Of a stretch of 64,000 bases of DNA, positions 42,147-51,436 are shown one piece after another. The stretch spans positions 5,084,001 through 5,148,000 of the forward strand of contig AP025576.1 of the NCBI GenBank assembly GCA_022845955.1. Reading direction: 5' to 3'. The notes under the pieces were generated by a model. That model had not been told where the DNA came from and ran no database searches. It saw only the letters and a list, made by a program, of their open reading frames with translations. The position numbers were made by a program, and so were the translations under genes. The DNA comes from Lachnospiraceae bacterium. GTDB taxonomy: Bacteria > Bacillota > Clostridia > Lachnospirales > Lachnospiraceae. The first letter of the stretch is position 1; the number at the start of each line of letters is the position of its first letter.

Positions 42147-43678
42147 AAAATTTGTTGAAAATAGTCATCATTGATGACGAAATGATATTGAGAAACGGTT
42201 TGAAATACCTGTGTAACTGGGAATCCCACGGGTTTACCATAGCCGGAGAGGCCGCAAACGGAATCGAAGGCTTTCAACTCGTGGAACAGCTGCGGCCGGA
42301 TATCGTCATTACCGATATTGTCATGCCCGGAATGGACGGAATCAGTCTCACCGCCCGGATAAAAGAACATTTTCCCGACATCCACATCATTGTCCTGAGC
42401 AGCTACGATAATTTTTCCTATGCAAAATCCGGTTTTAAACTGGGCATAGACGATTACCTGCTGAAACCGGAGCTGGAAGCCTCCGACCTGCTGCACCTGC
42501 TGGAAAAGCTGCGTGCCTCCTCCAATCCCGCCGATAAAAAAAGCACAGCCTCCCAATTTTTCCAGGAGGTACTCACCTTTTATACCATGCAGGAAAGCCA
42601 GTGCCTGGAGGAATTCCGCGAACGGGGGATCCTTTTCCAGGAAACCAATCCCTATACCCTGCTGGTCACCGCCTATAAAGGCACCGTCCCCATTCACCGG
42701 ATTCTGCCTTCCATAACCAATGCCTGCCTGGAGTGTTTTCCCGGTTTTCCCTGTATTTCCTGTATCACCAACCAGGGATATCTGTGTATCCTCCTCCAGC
42801 CCGCCTCCGGTTCCCGGCTTCCAGCCAGCCTGGAACTATATCCCTTCATAGAAAAGCTGGAGCGGCAATTGGGCAGCACGTTCCTTTTCGCGCGTTCGCT
42901 CCCATTCTTTTCTTTGGAAAAGCTCTCCCAAACCTACGGGGAAATGTGCCGCCTGCTGTCCTATGGTTTTTATTTCCCGGAGAAAAAAGTACTGTCCTCC
43001 GGGGATATCCATAAAGAAGAGACTCCCTTCCCGGAAGCTCTTTTTGCCAAATGCCTGGATCCTCTTCAGCCGGAGACTGCCTATTCCCTCCTCTGCAGCT
43101 ATATCAATGAGGCGCAAAGAGAAGCGGGCACGGACGTTTTCACCCTGAAAAAACAGGTGGAAAATGCGGTATATACCCTGATTCAGGCCCTCGCCGACGC
43201 ATCCTTCCCCACCGACGGAATCAATGCGGAAAAAGTGATGTTATTTAAAAAGATGGATCTCTCCAATGACTGTAATTCCCTGAAGAGGGTGCTGGATGAA
43301 ACCTTTGAAGCCCTGTACCAAATCGTACGGAAAGGCACCAGAGAAAAAGAAGATACTATCTTTAACCGGATAGAGGATTACATCCGGTTAAATTGCAGCC
43401 AGGATCTGAAGCTCTATGACCTTGCCAGACAATTCCATCTGAATTACACCTATCTCTCCACCGTTTTCTATCAGAATACACAGGAGCATTTTTCCGATTA
43501 TCTGAACCGCACCCGTGTGGATAAAGCAAAGGAACTGCTCCGCTCAGAAAACGCTTCCATTCAGAGCATAGGTGAAAAATGCGGTTTTATGAACCAGGGA
43601 TATTTTTCTAAAATTTTCAAGAAATTTACCTCTTATTCACCGAAAGAATACCAAAAGCTCTATCATAAAAAATTGTAA
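42143..43678 (+). CDS. Response regulator, YesN/AraC type
   Basis: 511 residues: receiver with Asp11/Asp12 and phospho-acceptor Asp58 (T-D-I-V-M-P), a central helical domain (about 130-400) and an AraC double helix-turn-helix (about 405-508, ending S-P-K-E-Y-Q-K-L). Four-base overlap with the kinase gene. One receiver-end motif reads L-L-K-P-E in place of the usual I-K-P-V. Likely activator of the operon at 40.1-35.5 kb. Confidence 0.93.
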   Translation: MKNLLKIVIIDDEMILRNGLKYLCNWESHGFTIAGEAANGIEGFQLVEQLRPDIVITDIVMPGMDGISLTARIKEHFPDIHIIVLSSYDNFSYAKSGFKLGIDDYLLKPELEASDLLHLLEKLRASSNPADKKSTASQFFQEVLTFYTMQESQCLEEFRERGILFQETNPYTLLVTAYKGTVPIHRILPSITNACLECFPGFPCISCITNQGYLCILLQPASGSRLPASLELYPFIEKLERQLGSTFLFARSLPFFSLEKLSQTYGEMCRLLSYGFYFPEKKVLSSGDIHKEETPFPEALFAKCLDPLQPETAYSLLCSYINEAQREAGTDVFTLKKQVENAVYTLIQALADASFPTDGINAEKVMLFKKMDLSNDCNSLKRVLDETFEALYQIVRKGTREKEDTIFNRIEDYIRLNCSQDLKLYDLARQFHLNYTYLSTVFYQNTQEHFSDYLNRTRVDKAKELLRSENASIQSIGEKCGFMNQGYFSKIFKKFTSYSPKEYQKLYHKKL

Positions 43679-43692
43679 GACTATAGTCAAAT

Positions 43693-43710
43693 GGACGCAT
43701 GAATGCGTCC
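43693..43710 (+). terminator. Hairpin after the yesN gene
   Basis: GGACGCAT-GA-ATGCGTCC is a near-perfect dyad 15 bases past the stop, followed by GTTTGG rather than a clean T-run. Confidence 0.45.
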
Positions 43711-43736
43711 GTTTGGCTCGTTTCCCGCGTATATAA

Positions 43737-43772
43737 AAGGTTCCGCTTCCCACGCCTCGGAAGCGGAACCTT
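43737..43772 (-). terminator. Terminator of the chemoreceptor gene
   Basis: AAGGTTCCGCTTCC and GGAAGCGGAACCTT form a 14-base-pair stem with an eight-base loop, 15 bases past the chemoreceptor stop. On the minus strand only a short T-poor stretch follows. A near-identical hairpin is at 45597-45632. Confidence 0.75.
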
Positions 43773-43787
43773 CTAACCAACCATCAT

Positions 43788-45470
43788 TCACTCAACAGAA
43801 AGCCGGAATGCCTCTACCAACTGCTTCATCTGGCCGGCCTGACTGCTGAGTTCTTCCGAGGTAGCGGCACTCTCTTCAGCCGTAGCCGAAGTATTCTGCA
43901 CCACTCCGGCAATCTGGTTCAGCCCCATACTCACCTGGGACAAAGCATCCGCCTGGCGCCCGGAGGCCGCCGCGATCTTCTCTACCAGCTCAGAGGAGGT
44001 CCTGGTACCTTCCACTACCTGCTCCAATGTCCGACGCGTATCCTCCGCCAATTTTACTCCTACTTCCACTGCCTTAATGGAATTCTCAATCAAGGCTTCC
44101 GTTTGCTTGGATGCCTCCTTACTTTTATTTGCCAGATTTCTAACCTCATCAGCCACCACGGCAAAACCTTTCCCCGCCGTACCGGCACGGGCCGCTTCTA
44201 CCGCCGCGTTCAGGGCTAAAATATTTGTCTGAGAAGCGATATCCTCAATCGTATTAATTATCTTACCGATTTCTCCGGATGCGTCTGACATTTTTTTCAT
44301 AGCCTGCTGCATATCATGCATCTTCTCATTGCATATTTCCAAAACATTTTCTGCCTGCAGAGATATTTTTTTTGCATTGTCCGCACTTTCTGCTATATGT
44401 CCCATATCACCGGTCAATTCATTTACCGTGGCAGATAATTCCTCTACCGAACTTGCCTGCTCTGTCGCCCCCTGGCTCAGGGCCTGTGCCCCGGAAGATA
44501 CCTGCTCCGAACTACCGTCTACCTGAACCGCCGCCCGGCTTATCTGGCTCAGCGTATGGTTCATGGAATCCAATATAGTAACAAGCGCATCATGAATAGG
44601 CGCAAAATCCCCTACATACTTTAATTGCACACTCTGATTCATATTACCGGCAGCCATTTCTTCAAGCTTCACAGTAATGTCACTTATATATTTCTGTAAT
44701 TCCTTCTTCGTATGATGGATTGCCGCAACCAGCCCTCCTATTTCAGAGGTATCCGGCTCCATCGCAAAATCGCCTTTTATATTTCCCTGTGATATCTTAT
44801 ACATTTCCTCTTCAATAAGGATAACCGGATGTATCAATTGAGACTTTGTTATCCGGTTCATCACCACCTGCAGAATGATGATCAAACCTATAAATATCAT
44901 CTCAATCAGGCTGATTATCTTGTTTTGCCCAATTCTCCATTCCACCTCAGCCGCCGCACGTTTATCCAATTCACTCAGGAAATCCGATTTAATCTGATTG
45001 ATTTTGGCTATTTCTTCACTGTAATCTGTCCCATACACATAATTGACAGCTTCCTCCACATTTCCCTTCTGCACATTTTGCATTGCTTCTTCTTCCAAAG
45101 GGACTAATTTATTAGATAAAGCCGACATTTCATCTATCATATCCTGTTCGGAATCTGTTATGCCGATTTCCTTCATTTTACTGATGCCAATATCCCTGTT
45201 TTTCTTATTGTTTACTTCATCCCAGTAATTATCATAATGCTCCGTATTCCCCGTAGTTGCGTACGCTCTGACTTCATTCGTCAGATAGGCGGAACCATCC
45301 ATAAACCGGTTAGCATTGTAAGTGAGATCAAAACGATCGACATTGGCCTGATTCACTTGTTCCGTAACATATGCAGTCAAAATAAATGTAGCTGCACATC
45401 CCAACAATAAAATAACAGAGATAACATTCAAAATAAGAATGATGGTTGATTGTTTCATAGCCTTTTTCAT
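43788..45470 (-). CDS. Methyl-accepting chemotaxis protein
   Basis: Membrane chemoreceptor of 560 residues from the ATG at 45470 (AAAGG upstream; longer in-frame starts up to 45569 would add an unlikely leader). N-terminal membrane helix (about 7-31), a ~150-residue four-helix-bundle-like sensor, second helix (about 180-200), HAMP segments (about 205-300), and the signalling domain with the hairpin tip D-I-A-S-Q-T-N-I-L-A-L-N-A-A-V-E-A-A-R-A-G and V-A-D-E-V-R-N-L-A. No chemotaxis genes are adjacent, which is normal for scattered receptors. The ligand may be a sugar given the neighbours, but the sensor does not reveal it. Confidence 0.93.
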   Translation of the reverse strand: MKKAMKQSTIILILNVISVILLLGCAATFILTAYVTEQVNQANVDRFDLTYNANRFMDGSAYLTNEVRAYATTGNTEHYDNYWDEVNNKKNRDIGISKMKEIGITDSEQDMIDEMSALSNKLVPLEEEAMQNVQKGNVEEAVNYVYGTDYSEEIAKINQIKSDFLSELDKRAAAEVEWRIGQNKIISLIEMIFIGLIIILQVVMNRITKSQLIHPVILIEEEMYKISQGNIKGDFAMEPDTSEIGGLVAAIHHTKKELQKYISDITVKLEEMAAGNMNQSVQLKYVGDFAPIHDALVTILDSMNHTLSQISRAAVQVDGSSEQVSSGAQALSQGATEQASSVEELSATVNELTGDMGHIAESADNAKKISLQAENVLEICNEKMHDMQQAMKKMSDASGEIGKIINTIEDIASQTNILALNAAVEAARAGTAGKGFAVVADEVRNLANKSKEASKQTEALIENSIKAVEVGVKLAEDTRRTLEQVVEGTRTSSELVEKIAAASGRQADALSQVSMGLNQIAGVVQNTSATAEESAATSEELSSQAGQMKQLVEAFRLSVE

Positions 45471-45596
45471 TTCGCTTTTTCTACCTTTATCAAAATAGTA
45501 ATATATTATATATCGACCAAAAAAAGCTTTTATTAATATGCGGATATCTATTTTATAAAAGAAAATCAAAACAATCTGACCATTCCTTTGTAAAAA

Positions 45597-45632
45597 AGGT
45601 CCCGCTTCCCACCTTTCGGAAGCGGAACCTTC
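45597..45632 (-). terminator. Terminator of argS
   Basis: AAGGTCCCGCTTCC pairs with GGAAGCGGAACCTT (one wobble) around an eight-base loop, followed on the minus strand by TTTTTTAC. It is a close copy of the hairpin at 43737-43772. Confidence 0.85.
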
Positions 45633-45670
45633 TACTATAAACTAACCCGGCAAAACGCGGAATCCGTTGT

Positions 45671-47440
45671 TTACATCCGGTCAGGGGCCGAAAATCCCAG
45701 CAGATCAATGCAGGTTTCCAAAACCTCCCTGGTCAGGACAAGCAGCGCGATCAGACCGGCCTTCTTCGCTTCGTCTTCCTCCGCGATAATCTTCGTTTCA
45801 TGATAAAAACGGTTGAAGGCATTCGCCAGATCATAAATATACGCGCATACCTTGTGGGGCGCACATTCCGTGAAAGCGGCCTCCATCATGGTATTGAATT
45901 TGGCAATTTCCATCATCAGAGCCTTTTCATCCGGGCTGACAGCCGGGCTGAGCTGCGTGTTTTCCAGCGTTCCGCCCTGCTCCTGGTATTTTGCCAGAAT
46001 GGATTTGATACGGACTATGGTATACAGGATATACGGCCCGGTATCTCCTTCAAAAGAGGTGAAGCGATCAATATCGAAGCTGTAATCCTTGGCGGCCTGG
46101 TTGGACAGGTCCCCGTACTTCAGTGCTGCCAGTCCTACGATATCTGCAATTTTCCGGGCTTCCTCTTCCGACATATCCTGACGGCTCTCCAGAATCTTAC
46201 GCAGCATTTCCTCATCAATATCCGTTATCAGCTTTTCCAGCTTGGGCACACCGCCGTCCCTGGTCTTGAACGGTTTTCCGTCTTTGCCGTTCACCGTGCC
46301 AAAGCCGATATGGACCAGCTTCACATCTTCACCTATCAGCTTTGTCTTGCGGGCGCAGCGGAATACCTGTTCAAAATGCATGGCCTGCCGTTTGTCGGTA
46401 ATATAAATCATGCTGTCGGGATCGTATTTTGTCACACGTTCGCTGATAGTAGCCAAATCCGTGGTGCTGTAAAGCGCCGCCCCGTCGGATTTGAGGATAA
46501 TGCAGGGAGGGATTTCCCTGGTATCGCTCTCCTCTTTCACATCCACCACAAGCGCGCCTTCGCTCTCATGGGCGTATCCGCCCTTCTTCATCCCCTCTAC
46601 CATATCCGCAAGCAGATACTGTACGGTGGATTCTCCGTTCCAAAGGTCGAATTCCACATTCAGCTTATCGTAAATACGCTTCATATCCGTCACGGACACG
46701 TTCATGATATGCTCCCACAATGCCCGGTGGCCCCTCACACCCTGCTGGATTTTAAAGGTATTCTCCATGGCCTTTTCTTTATAAACCGGATCCTCTTTGG
46801 ATTTTCTGCTGGCTGTGGGATAGATTTCCTCCATCTCTGTAATGGTAAACGGAGGCTCCTTGGGATATTCGCCGGTATAGTCCTCCTGGAAATACACCAG
46901 CTCCGGTTTTCTTTCCTGAAGTTCCGTTATGATGAGTCCCATCTGAAGGCCCCAGTCTCCCATATGGATATCGCCGATAACCCTGAAGCCCGCAAAACGG
47001 GCAATCCTCTTGATGCTTTCCCCGATGACCGCGGAACGCAGATGGCCCACGTGAAGGGGCTTTGCCACGTTAGGTCCGCCGTAATCCACGATAATGGTCT
47101 TTTCCTTATCGGGGGCTTCCATGCCGAATTTATCACAGGCCTGCATCTCTTTCAGATAGGTGCACAGGAAGTCATCAGACAGCTTCAGGTTCAGGAATCC
47201 CGGGGCCGCCGCTTCCGCCTGGGAAAAGACCGGACTGTCCTTTAACTGCTCCGCCACTTCGCCGGCTATGGCAATCGGGGCCTTATGATACCTTTTAGCC
47301 CCGGCCATAGCGCCGTTGCACTGGTATTCACACAGATCCGGGCGGTTGGAGAGGGTTACCTTCCCCAGCTCTTCGTCGTAGCCCGCATCCGCAAATGCTT
47401 TTTTCATTTCTTCGGAAATTGCTTCCAGAATTTTTTTCAT
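45671..47440 (-). CDS. argS: Arginyl-tRNA synthetase
   Basis: Charges tRNA-Arg with arginine. 589 residues: N-terminal Add-1 domain (about 1-100), class I catalytic core with H-V-G-H in place of HIGH (near 132-135, following G-P-N-V-A-K-P), and the C-terminal DALR anticodon-binding domain ending in L-G-F-S-A-P-D-R-M. Normal length for bacterial ArgS. It is transcribed after queH with a 112-base spacer carrying a hairpin. Confidence 0.97.
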   Translation of the reverse strand: MKKILEAISEEMKKAFADAGYDEELGKVTLSNRPDLCEYQCNGAMAGAKRYHKAPIAIAGEVAEQLKDSPVFSQAEAAAPGFLNLKLSDDFLCTYLKEMQACDKFGMEAPDKEKTIIVDYGGPNVAKPLHVGHLRSAVIGESIKRIARFAGFRVIGDIHMGDWGLQMGLIITELQERKPELVYFQEDYTGEYPKEPPFTITEMEEIYPTASRKSKEDPVYKEKAMENTFKIQQGVRGHRALWEHIMNVSVTDMKRIYDKLNVEFDLWNGESTVQYLLADMVEGMKKGGYAHESEGALVVDVKEESDTREIPPCIILKSDGAALYSTTDLATISERVTKYDPDSMIYITDKRQAMHFEQVFRCARKTKLIGEDVKLVHIGFGTVNGKDGKPFKTRDGGVPKLEKLITDIDEEMLRKILESRQDMSEEEARKIADIVGLAALKYGDLSNQAAKDYSFDIDRFTSFEGDTGPYILYTIVRIKSILAKYQEQGGTLENTQLSPAVSPDEKALMMEIAKFNTMMEAAFTECAPHKVCAYIYDLANAFNRFYHETKIIAEEDEAKKAGLIALLVLTREVLETCIDLLGFSAPDRM

Positions 47441-47494
47441 GATACCAACCTCACTTTGCTGCTCTTTTCGTTGTTAATCCGGCATAACCTGCGG

Positions 47495-47520
47495 GGCGGC
47501 AGGCTGGTTTTCCTGCCGCC
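47495..47520 (-). other. GC-rich hairpin between queH and argS
   Basis: GGCGGCAGG pairs with CCTGCCGCC around eight bases. There is no T-run, so it looks like an mRNA structure rather than a terminator. No T-box features were found in this spacer. Confidence 0.5.
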
Positions 47521-47552
47521 TGCACATTTCTTCCCGCCTTTCGCGCAACTGT

Positions 47553-48233
47553 TCAGAGCTGTCTGAACGGTTGCGTGTGCTGCTCCTTTTCAGAAAAAAT
47601 GCATCCGCAGTAATCCTGGCGGTACAGTCCGTAATGTTCGGATAGCTCCACAGAACGCTTGTAGCCGTTTTTTTTCTTAAAATCTGACGGAAGAAAGGGG
47701 ACACCGTACTGCACGGCAAGCCTTTCTCCGATTTCATTCAGCTTGTCCGCATTCTTTAAAGGGCTGATGGTGAGAGTTGTGGTAAAGTAGTCAAAGCCCT
47801 TTTCCCCGGCAAGCCGGGCGGTCTCCCGCAACCGTAATTCATAACAGCGAAAGCACCGCTCCCCGCCCTCCGGCAGCTGCTCCAGGCCCTTTGCCGCGGC
47901 AAAAAACACCTCCGGTTCGTAGCGGCCCGCTTCCAGGGCGATAAAGGATGGGGCTTCCCCGTTCATTTCTTCAATCAGCCTTTTCTGCTCCGCCATCCGC
48001 ATGTCATATTCCTGACGCCGTGTAATGTTGGGATTATAATACAGGACGGTAATGGCAAAATGGCTCCGCAGGCATTCCAGCACGTAGCTGCTGCAGGGTG
48101 CGCAGCAGCTGTGGAGGAGCAGCTTTTTTTTTCCGGTCACAGGCCCGGCCTGCGAAACGCCGCCTCCGTCGTTTTCTTCCGGCAGCCCGCGGAGGATTTC
48201 CTCCATCCGCTTCTGATAGTTCACTTTATTCAT
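47553..48233 (-). CDS. queH: Epoxyqueuosine reductase QueH
   Basis: Last step of queuosine synthesis in tRNA: reduces epoxyqueuosine to queuosine. 226 residues with the QueH cysteine signature: H-S-C-C-A-P-C near the N-terminus (about 38-44), C-F-R-C in the middle and C-G-C near the C-terminus, which bind the Fe-S cluster and second metal. It is the non-cobalamin alternative to QueG typical of Clostridia. It starts five bases after carB and so is probably in the carAB transcript. Confidence 0.95.
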   Translation of the reverse strand: MNKVNYQKRMEEILRGLPEENDGGGVSQAGPVTGKKKLLLHSCCAPCSSYVLECLRSHFAITVLYYNPNITRRQEYDMRMAEQKRLIEEMNGEAPSFIALEAGRYEPEVFFAAAKGLEQLPEGGERCFRCYELRLRETARLAGEKGFDYFTTTLTISPLKNADKLNEIGERLAVQYGVPFLPSDFKKKNGYKRSVELSEHYGLYRQDYCGCIFSEKEQHTQPFRQL

Positions 48234-48238
48234 AGTTT

Positions 48239-51200
48239 TTATTTCAGCTTTGCAATATCAATCAGCGACAATTCTTTACTTTTTGTCTCCAGGCTTCCCA
48301 CAAGGGCTCTCGCGGTATCCAGGCTGGTGAGGCAGTTAACGCCCGTTTCAATGGCGGTTCTGCGGATGAGGAAACCATCCCTGGATTTATCCCTGCCCTG
48401 GGTGGGGGTATCGATAACCAGATCGATCCGGTGTCCCAGAATCAGATCCATCACCGTCGGCGACTCCTGGTTGATTTTATTCACCTTACGGGCTTTGATT
48501 CCCGCTTCCTTCAGGGCTGCGGCGGTACTTCTGGTGGCGTAGATAATATACCCCAGTTTTTCAAAACGGCGGGCGATTTCAATCGCTTCTCCCTTATCCG
48601 CATCCTTTACGGTAATGATCATCTGCTTGTGTCTGGGCAGATCGATGCCGGCTCCCAGGAAAGCCTTATAGAGGGCTTCATGGAAGGTTTTGGCGATTCC
48701 CAGACATTCGCCGGTGGATTTCATTTCCGGCCCCAGGCTGATTTCCGCGCCGCGGATCTTTTCAAAGGAAAATACGGGCATCTTAACCGCCACATATCCG
48801 GCTTCGGGCTGAAGCCCCGGCTCGTAATCCAGCTCGCGGATCGTTTTTCCGATGATGACCTGGGTGGCGAGATCCACAATAGGAATGCCTGTCACCTTAC
48901 TGATATAAGGCACCGTTCTGGAGGAACGGGGATTTACTTCAATCACATAGACATCCTCGCCCACCACGATGAACTGGATGTTAATCAGGCCGATTACGTG
49001 AAGGGATTTCGCCAGCCTTCTGGTATATTCCGCAATGGTCGCCTTCACGCCTTCGCTGATTGTCTGGGCAGGGTATACGGAAATACTGTCTCCGGAATGC
49101 ACGCCGGCCCGTTCAATATGCTCCATGATTCCCGGAATCAGGATATCGGTCCCGTCGCAGACCGCGTCCACTTCCAGCTCCTTGCCCTGCAGATATTTAT
49201 CCACCAGGATGGGATGATCCTGCGCAATGCGGTTGATAATTTCCATGAACTCTTCCACTTCCTCATCGGAAATGGCGATCTGCATGCCCTGGCCGCCCAG
49301 CACATAGGAAGGACGCACCAGAACCGGATAACCCAGCCTGTTTGCCACGGCTTTGGCTTCCTCCGCCGTATATACGGTTCCGCCGGAAGGCCTTGGTATC
49401 CCGCACTCCTCCAGAATCTTATCAAATAACTCCCTGTCCTCGGCCGCATCCACATTTTCTGCGCTGGTGCCCAGAATGGGAACGCCCATTTTCATCAGGC
49501 TTTCCGTCAGCTTGATGGCTGTCTGGCCGCCGAACTGTACCACCGCCCCGTCGGGATGCTCCATGTTCACCACATTTTCCACATCCTCAGGAGTGAGAGG
49601 TTCAAAATACAGCTTATCCGCAATATCGAAGTCGGTACTCACCGTTTCCGGGTTATTATTGATAATCACGGTTTCATACCCTTCCGCGGCAAACGCCCAG
49701 GTCGCATGTACGGAACAATAGTCAAATTCAATCCCCTGGCCGATCCGGATCGGGCCGGAACCGAGAACCAGTACCTTTTTCCGGGATGAGGTTTCCACGG
49801 CCTCATTTTCCCCGCCATATACGGAATAATAGTAAGGGGTGCTCGCTTCAAATTCCGCGGCACAGGTATCCACCATCTTATAGGCCGCCACAATGCCGTT
49901 CTCATAACGCAGCTGTTTGATTTGGGCTTCCGGGATTCCGGTGAGGCGGCTGATAACCGTATCCGGGAATTCGATGCGCTTCGCTTCCCGCAGCAGTTCC
50001 GGGGTAAGGGGGCCTTTGGCAAGGGCCTGTTCCATTTCCACAAGAATAGCAATCTTATCGATAAACCAGTGATCCACCATGGTGATTTCATGGATCGTAT
50101 CATAGTCGATTCCTTTACGGATAGCTTCCGCAATCACATATATCCGCTGGTCGTCCACCCTTTTCAGGCGCTCCTTCAGTTCTTCTGCAGAGAGGGCTGA
50201 AAAATCATAGCTCATGAGGCAGTCCACATGCTGCTCCAGGGAACGGATGGCCTTCATGAGGGCACCTTCAAAGCTGTTGCAGATACTCATAACCTCTCCG
50301 GTAGCCTTCATCTGTGTGGTCAGTGTCCGTTTGGCGGTGATAAACTTGTCAAAAGGAAGGCGGGGCAGCTTCACCACGCAGTAATCCAGGGTGGGTTCAA
50401 AGCTGGCATATGTCTTTCCGGTTATGGCATTTTTAATCTCATCCAGCGTATAGCCCAGGGCTATCTTGGCCGCAACCTTGGCAATCGGATAACCGGTAGC
50501 CTTGCTTGCCAGGGCCGAGGAACGGCTCACACGGGGATTCACTTCAATGACGCAGTATTCAAAGCTGACGGGATGAAGGGCAAACTGTACGTTGCAGCCG
50601 CCGGTGATCTGCAGCTCGTCGATAATATTTAAAGCCGCGCTGCGCAGCATCTGGTATTCCTTGTCGCCCAGCGTCTGGGAAGGCGCCACAACAATACTGT
50701 CCCCGGTATGCACACCTACGGGGTCAATGTTTTCCATGTTGCAGACCGTGATACAGTTTCCTGCGCTGTCGCGCATCACTTCATATTCGATTTCCTTCCA
50801 GCCGGCGATGCAGCGCTCCACAAGCACCTCGCCCACACGGGAAAGACGCAGGCCGTTCGCCAGGATCTCTTCCAGCTCCATCTGGCTGTGGGCGATGCCG
50901 CCGCCGGATCCTCCCAGGGTATAGGCAGGACGCAGAACCACCGGATAACCGATTTTTTTGGCAAAAGCAACGCCGTCTTCTATATTCCTGACTACCAGGG
51001 AGGGAGCGCACGGCTCGCCTATTTTTTCCATGGTGTCCTTAAATTCCTGTCTGTCCTCCGCCTTGCGGATGGTCTGTGAGGTGGTGCCAAGAAGCTTCAC
51101 ATCATGGGAAGCAAGGAAACCGGACTCGTCCAGCTCCATCCCCAGGTTCAGCCCGGCCTGTCCCCCCAGTGTGGGAAGAATACTGTCCGGCTTTTCTTTT

Positions 51201-51436
51201 TCGATGAGCTGTTCCAGCACCTTGACGGTAAGAGGCTCAATATAAACCTTGTCTGCGATATCCCTGTCCGTCATAATCGTGGCCGGATTGGAATTTACCA
51301 GGATTACCTCTACCCCCTCCTCTTTCAGGGAACGGCAGGCCTGTGTGCCAGCATAATCAAATTCGGCGGCCTGTCCGATAACGATAGGGCCGGAGCCGAT
51401 GACCATAACTTTTTTTACATTGGGATCTTTAGGCAT
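48239..51436 (-). CDS. carB: Carbamoyl-phosphate synthase large subunit
   Basis: Makes carbamoyl phosphate for pyrimidine and arginine synthesis from bicarbonate, ammonia and two ATP. 1065 residues, two ATP-grasp halves (about 1-545 and 546-930; each begins with a V-x-G-S-G-P-I-x-I-G-Q motif) and a C-terminal MGS-like allosteric domain. The ATG at 51436 overlaps the carA stop by eight bases with GGAGG eight bases upstream, so the longer in-frame start at 51451 is rejected. Length is standard. Confidence 0.98.
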   Translation of the reverse strand: MPKDPNVKKVMVIGSGPIVIGQAAEFDYAGTQACRSLKEEGVEVILVNSNPATIMTDRDIADKVYIEPLTVKVLEQLIEKEKPDSILPTLGGQAGLNLGMELDESGFLASHDVKLLGTTSQTIRKAEDRQEFKDTMEKIGEPCAPSLVVRNIEDGVAFAKKIGYPVVLRPAYTLGGSGGGIAHSQMELEEILANGLRLSRVGEVLVERCIAGWKEIEYEVMRDSAGNCITVCNMENIDPVGVHTGDSIVVAPSQTLGDKEYQMLRSAALNIIDELQITGGCNVQFALHPVSFEYCVIEVNPRVSRSSALASKATGYPIAKVAAKIALGYTLDEIKNAITGKTYASFEPTLDYCVVKLPRLPFDKFITAKRTLTTQMKATGEVMSICNSFEGALMKAIRSLEQHVDCLMSYDFSALSAEELKERLKRVDDQRIYVIAEAIRKGIDYDTIHEITMVDHWFIDKIAILVEMEQALAKGPLTPELLREAKRIEFPDTVISRLTGIPEAQIKQLRYENGIVAAYKMVDTCAAEFEASTPYYYSVYGGENEAVETSSRKKVLVLGSGPIRIGQGIEFDYCSVHATWAFAAEGYETVIINNNPETVSTDFDIADKLYFEPLTPEDVENVVNMEHPDGAVVQFGGQTAIKLTESLMKMGVPILGTSAENVDAAEDRELFDKILEECGIPRPSGGTVYTAEEAKAVANRLGYPVLVRPSYVLGGQGMQIAISDEEVEEFMEIINRIAQDHPILVDKYLQGKELEVDAVCDGTDILIPGIMEHIERAGVHSGDSISVYPAQTISEGVKATIAEYTRRLAKSLHVIGLINIQFIVVGEDVYVIEVNPRSSRTVPYISKVTGIPIVDLATQVIIGKTIRELDYEPGLQPEAGYVAVKMPVFSFEKIRGAEISLGPEMKSTGECLGIAKTFHEALYKAFLGAGIDLPRHKQMIITVKDADKGEAIEIARRFEKLGYIIYATRSTAAALKEAGIKARKVNKINQESPTVMDLILGHRIDLVIDTPTQGRDKSRDGFLIRRTAIETGVNCLTSLDTARALVGSLETKSKELSLIDIAKLK

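Noticed and set aside
45800..47245. 481-residue open frame antisense to argS
   Set aside because: Shadow of a certain gene; no domain or ribosome binding site of its own.
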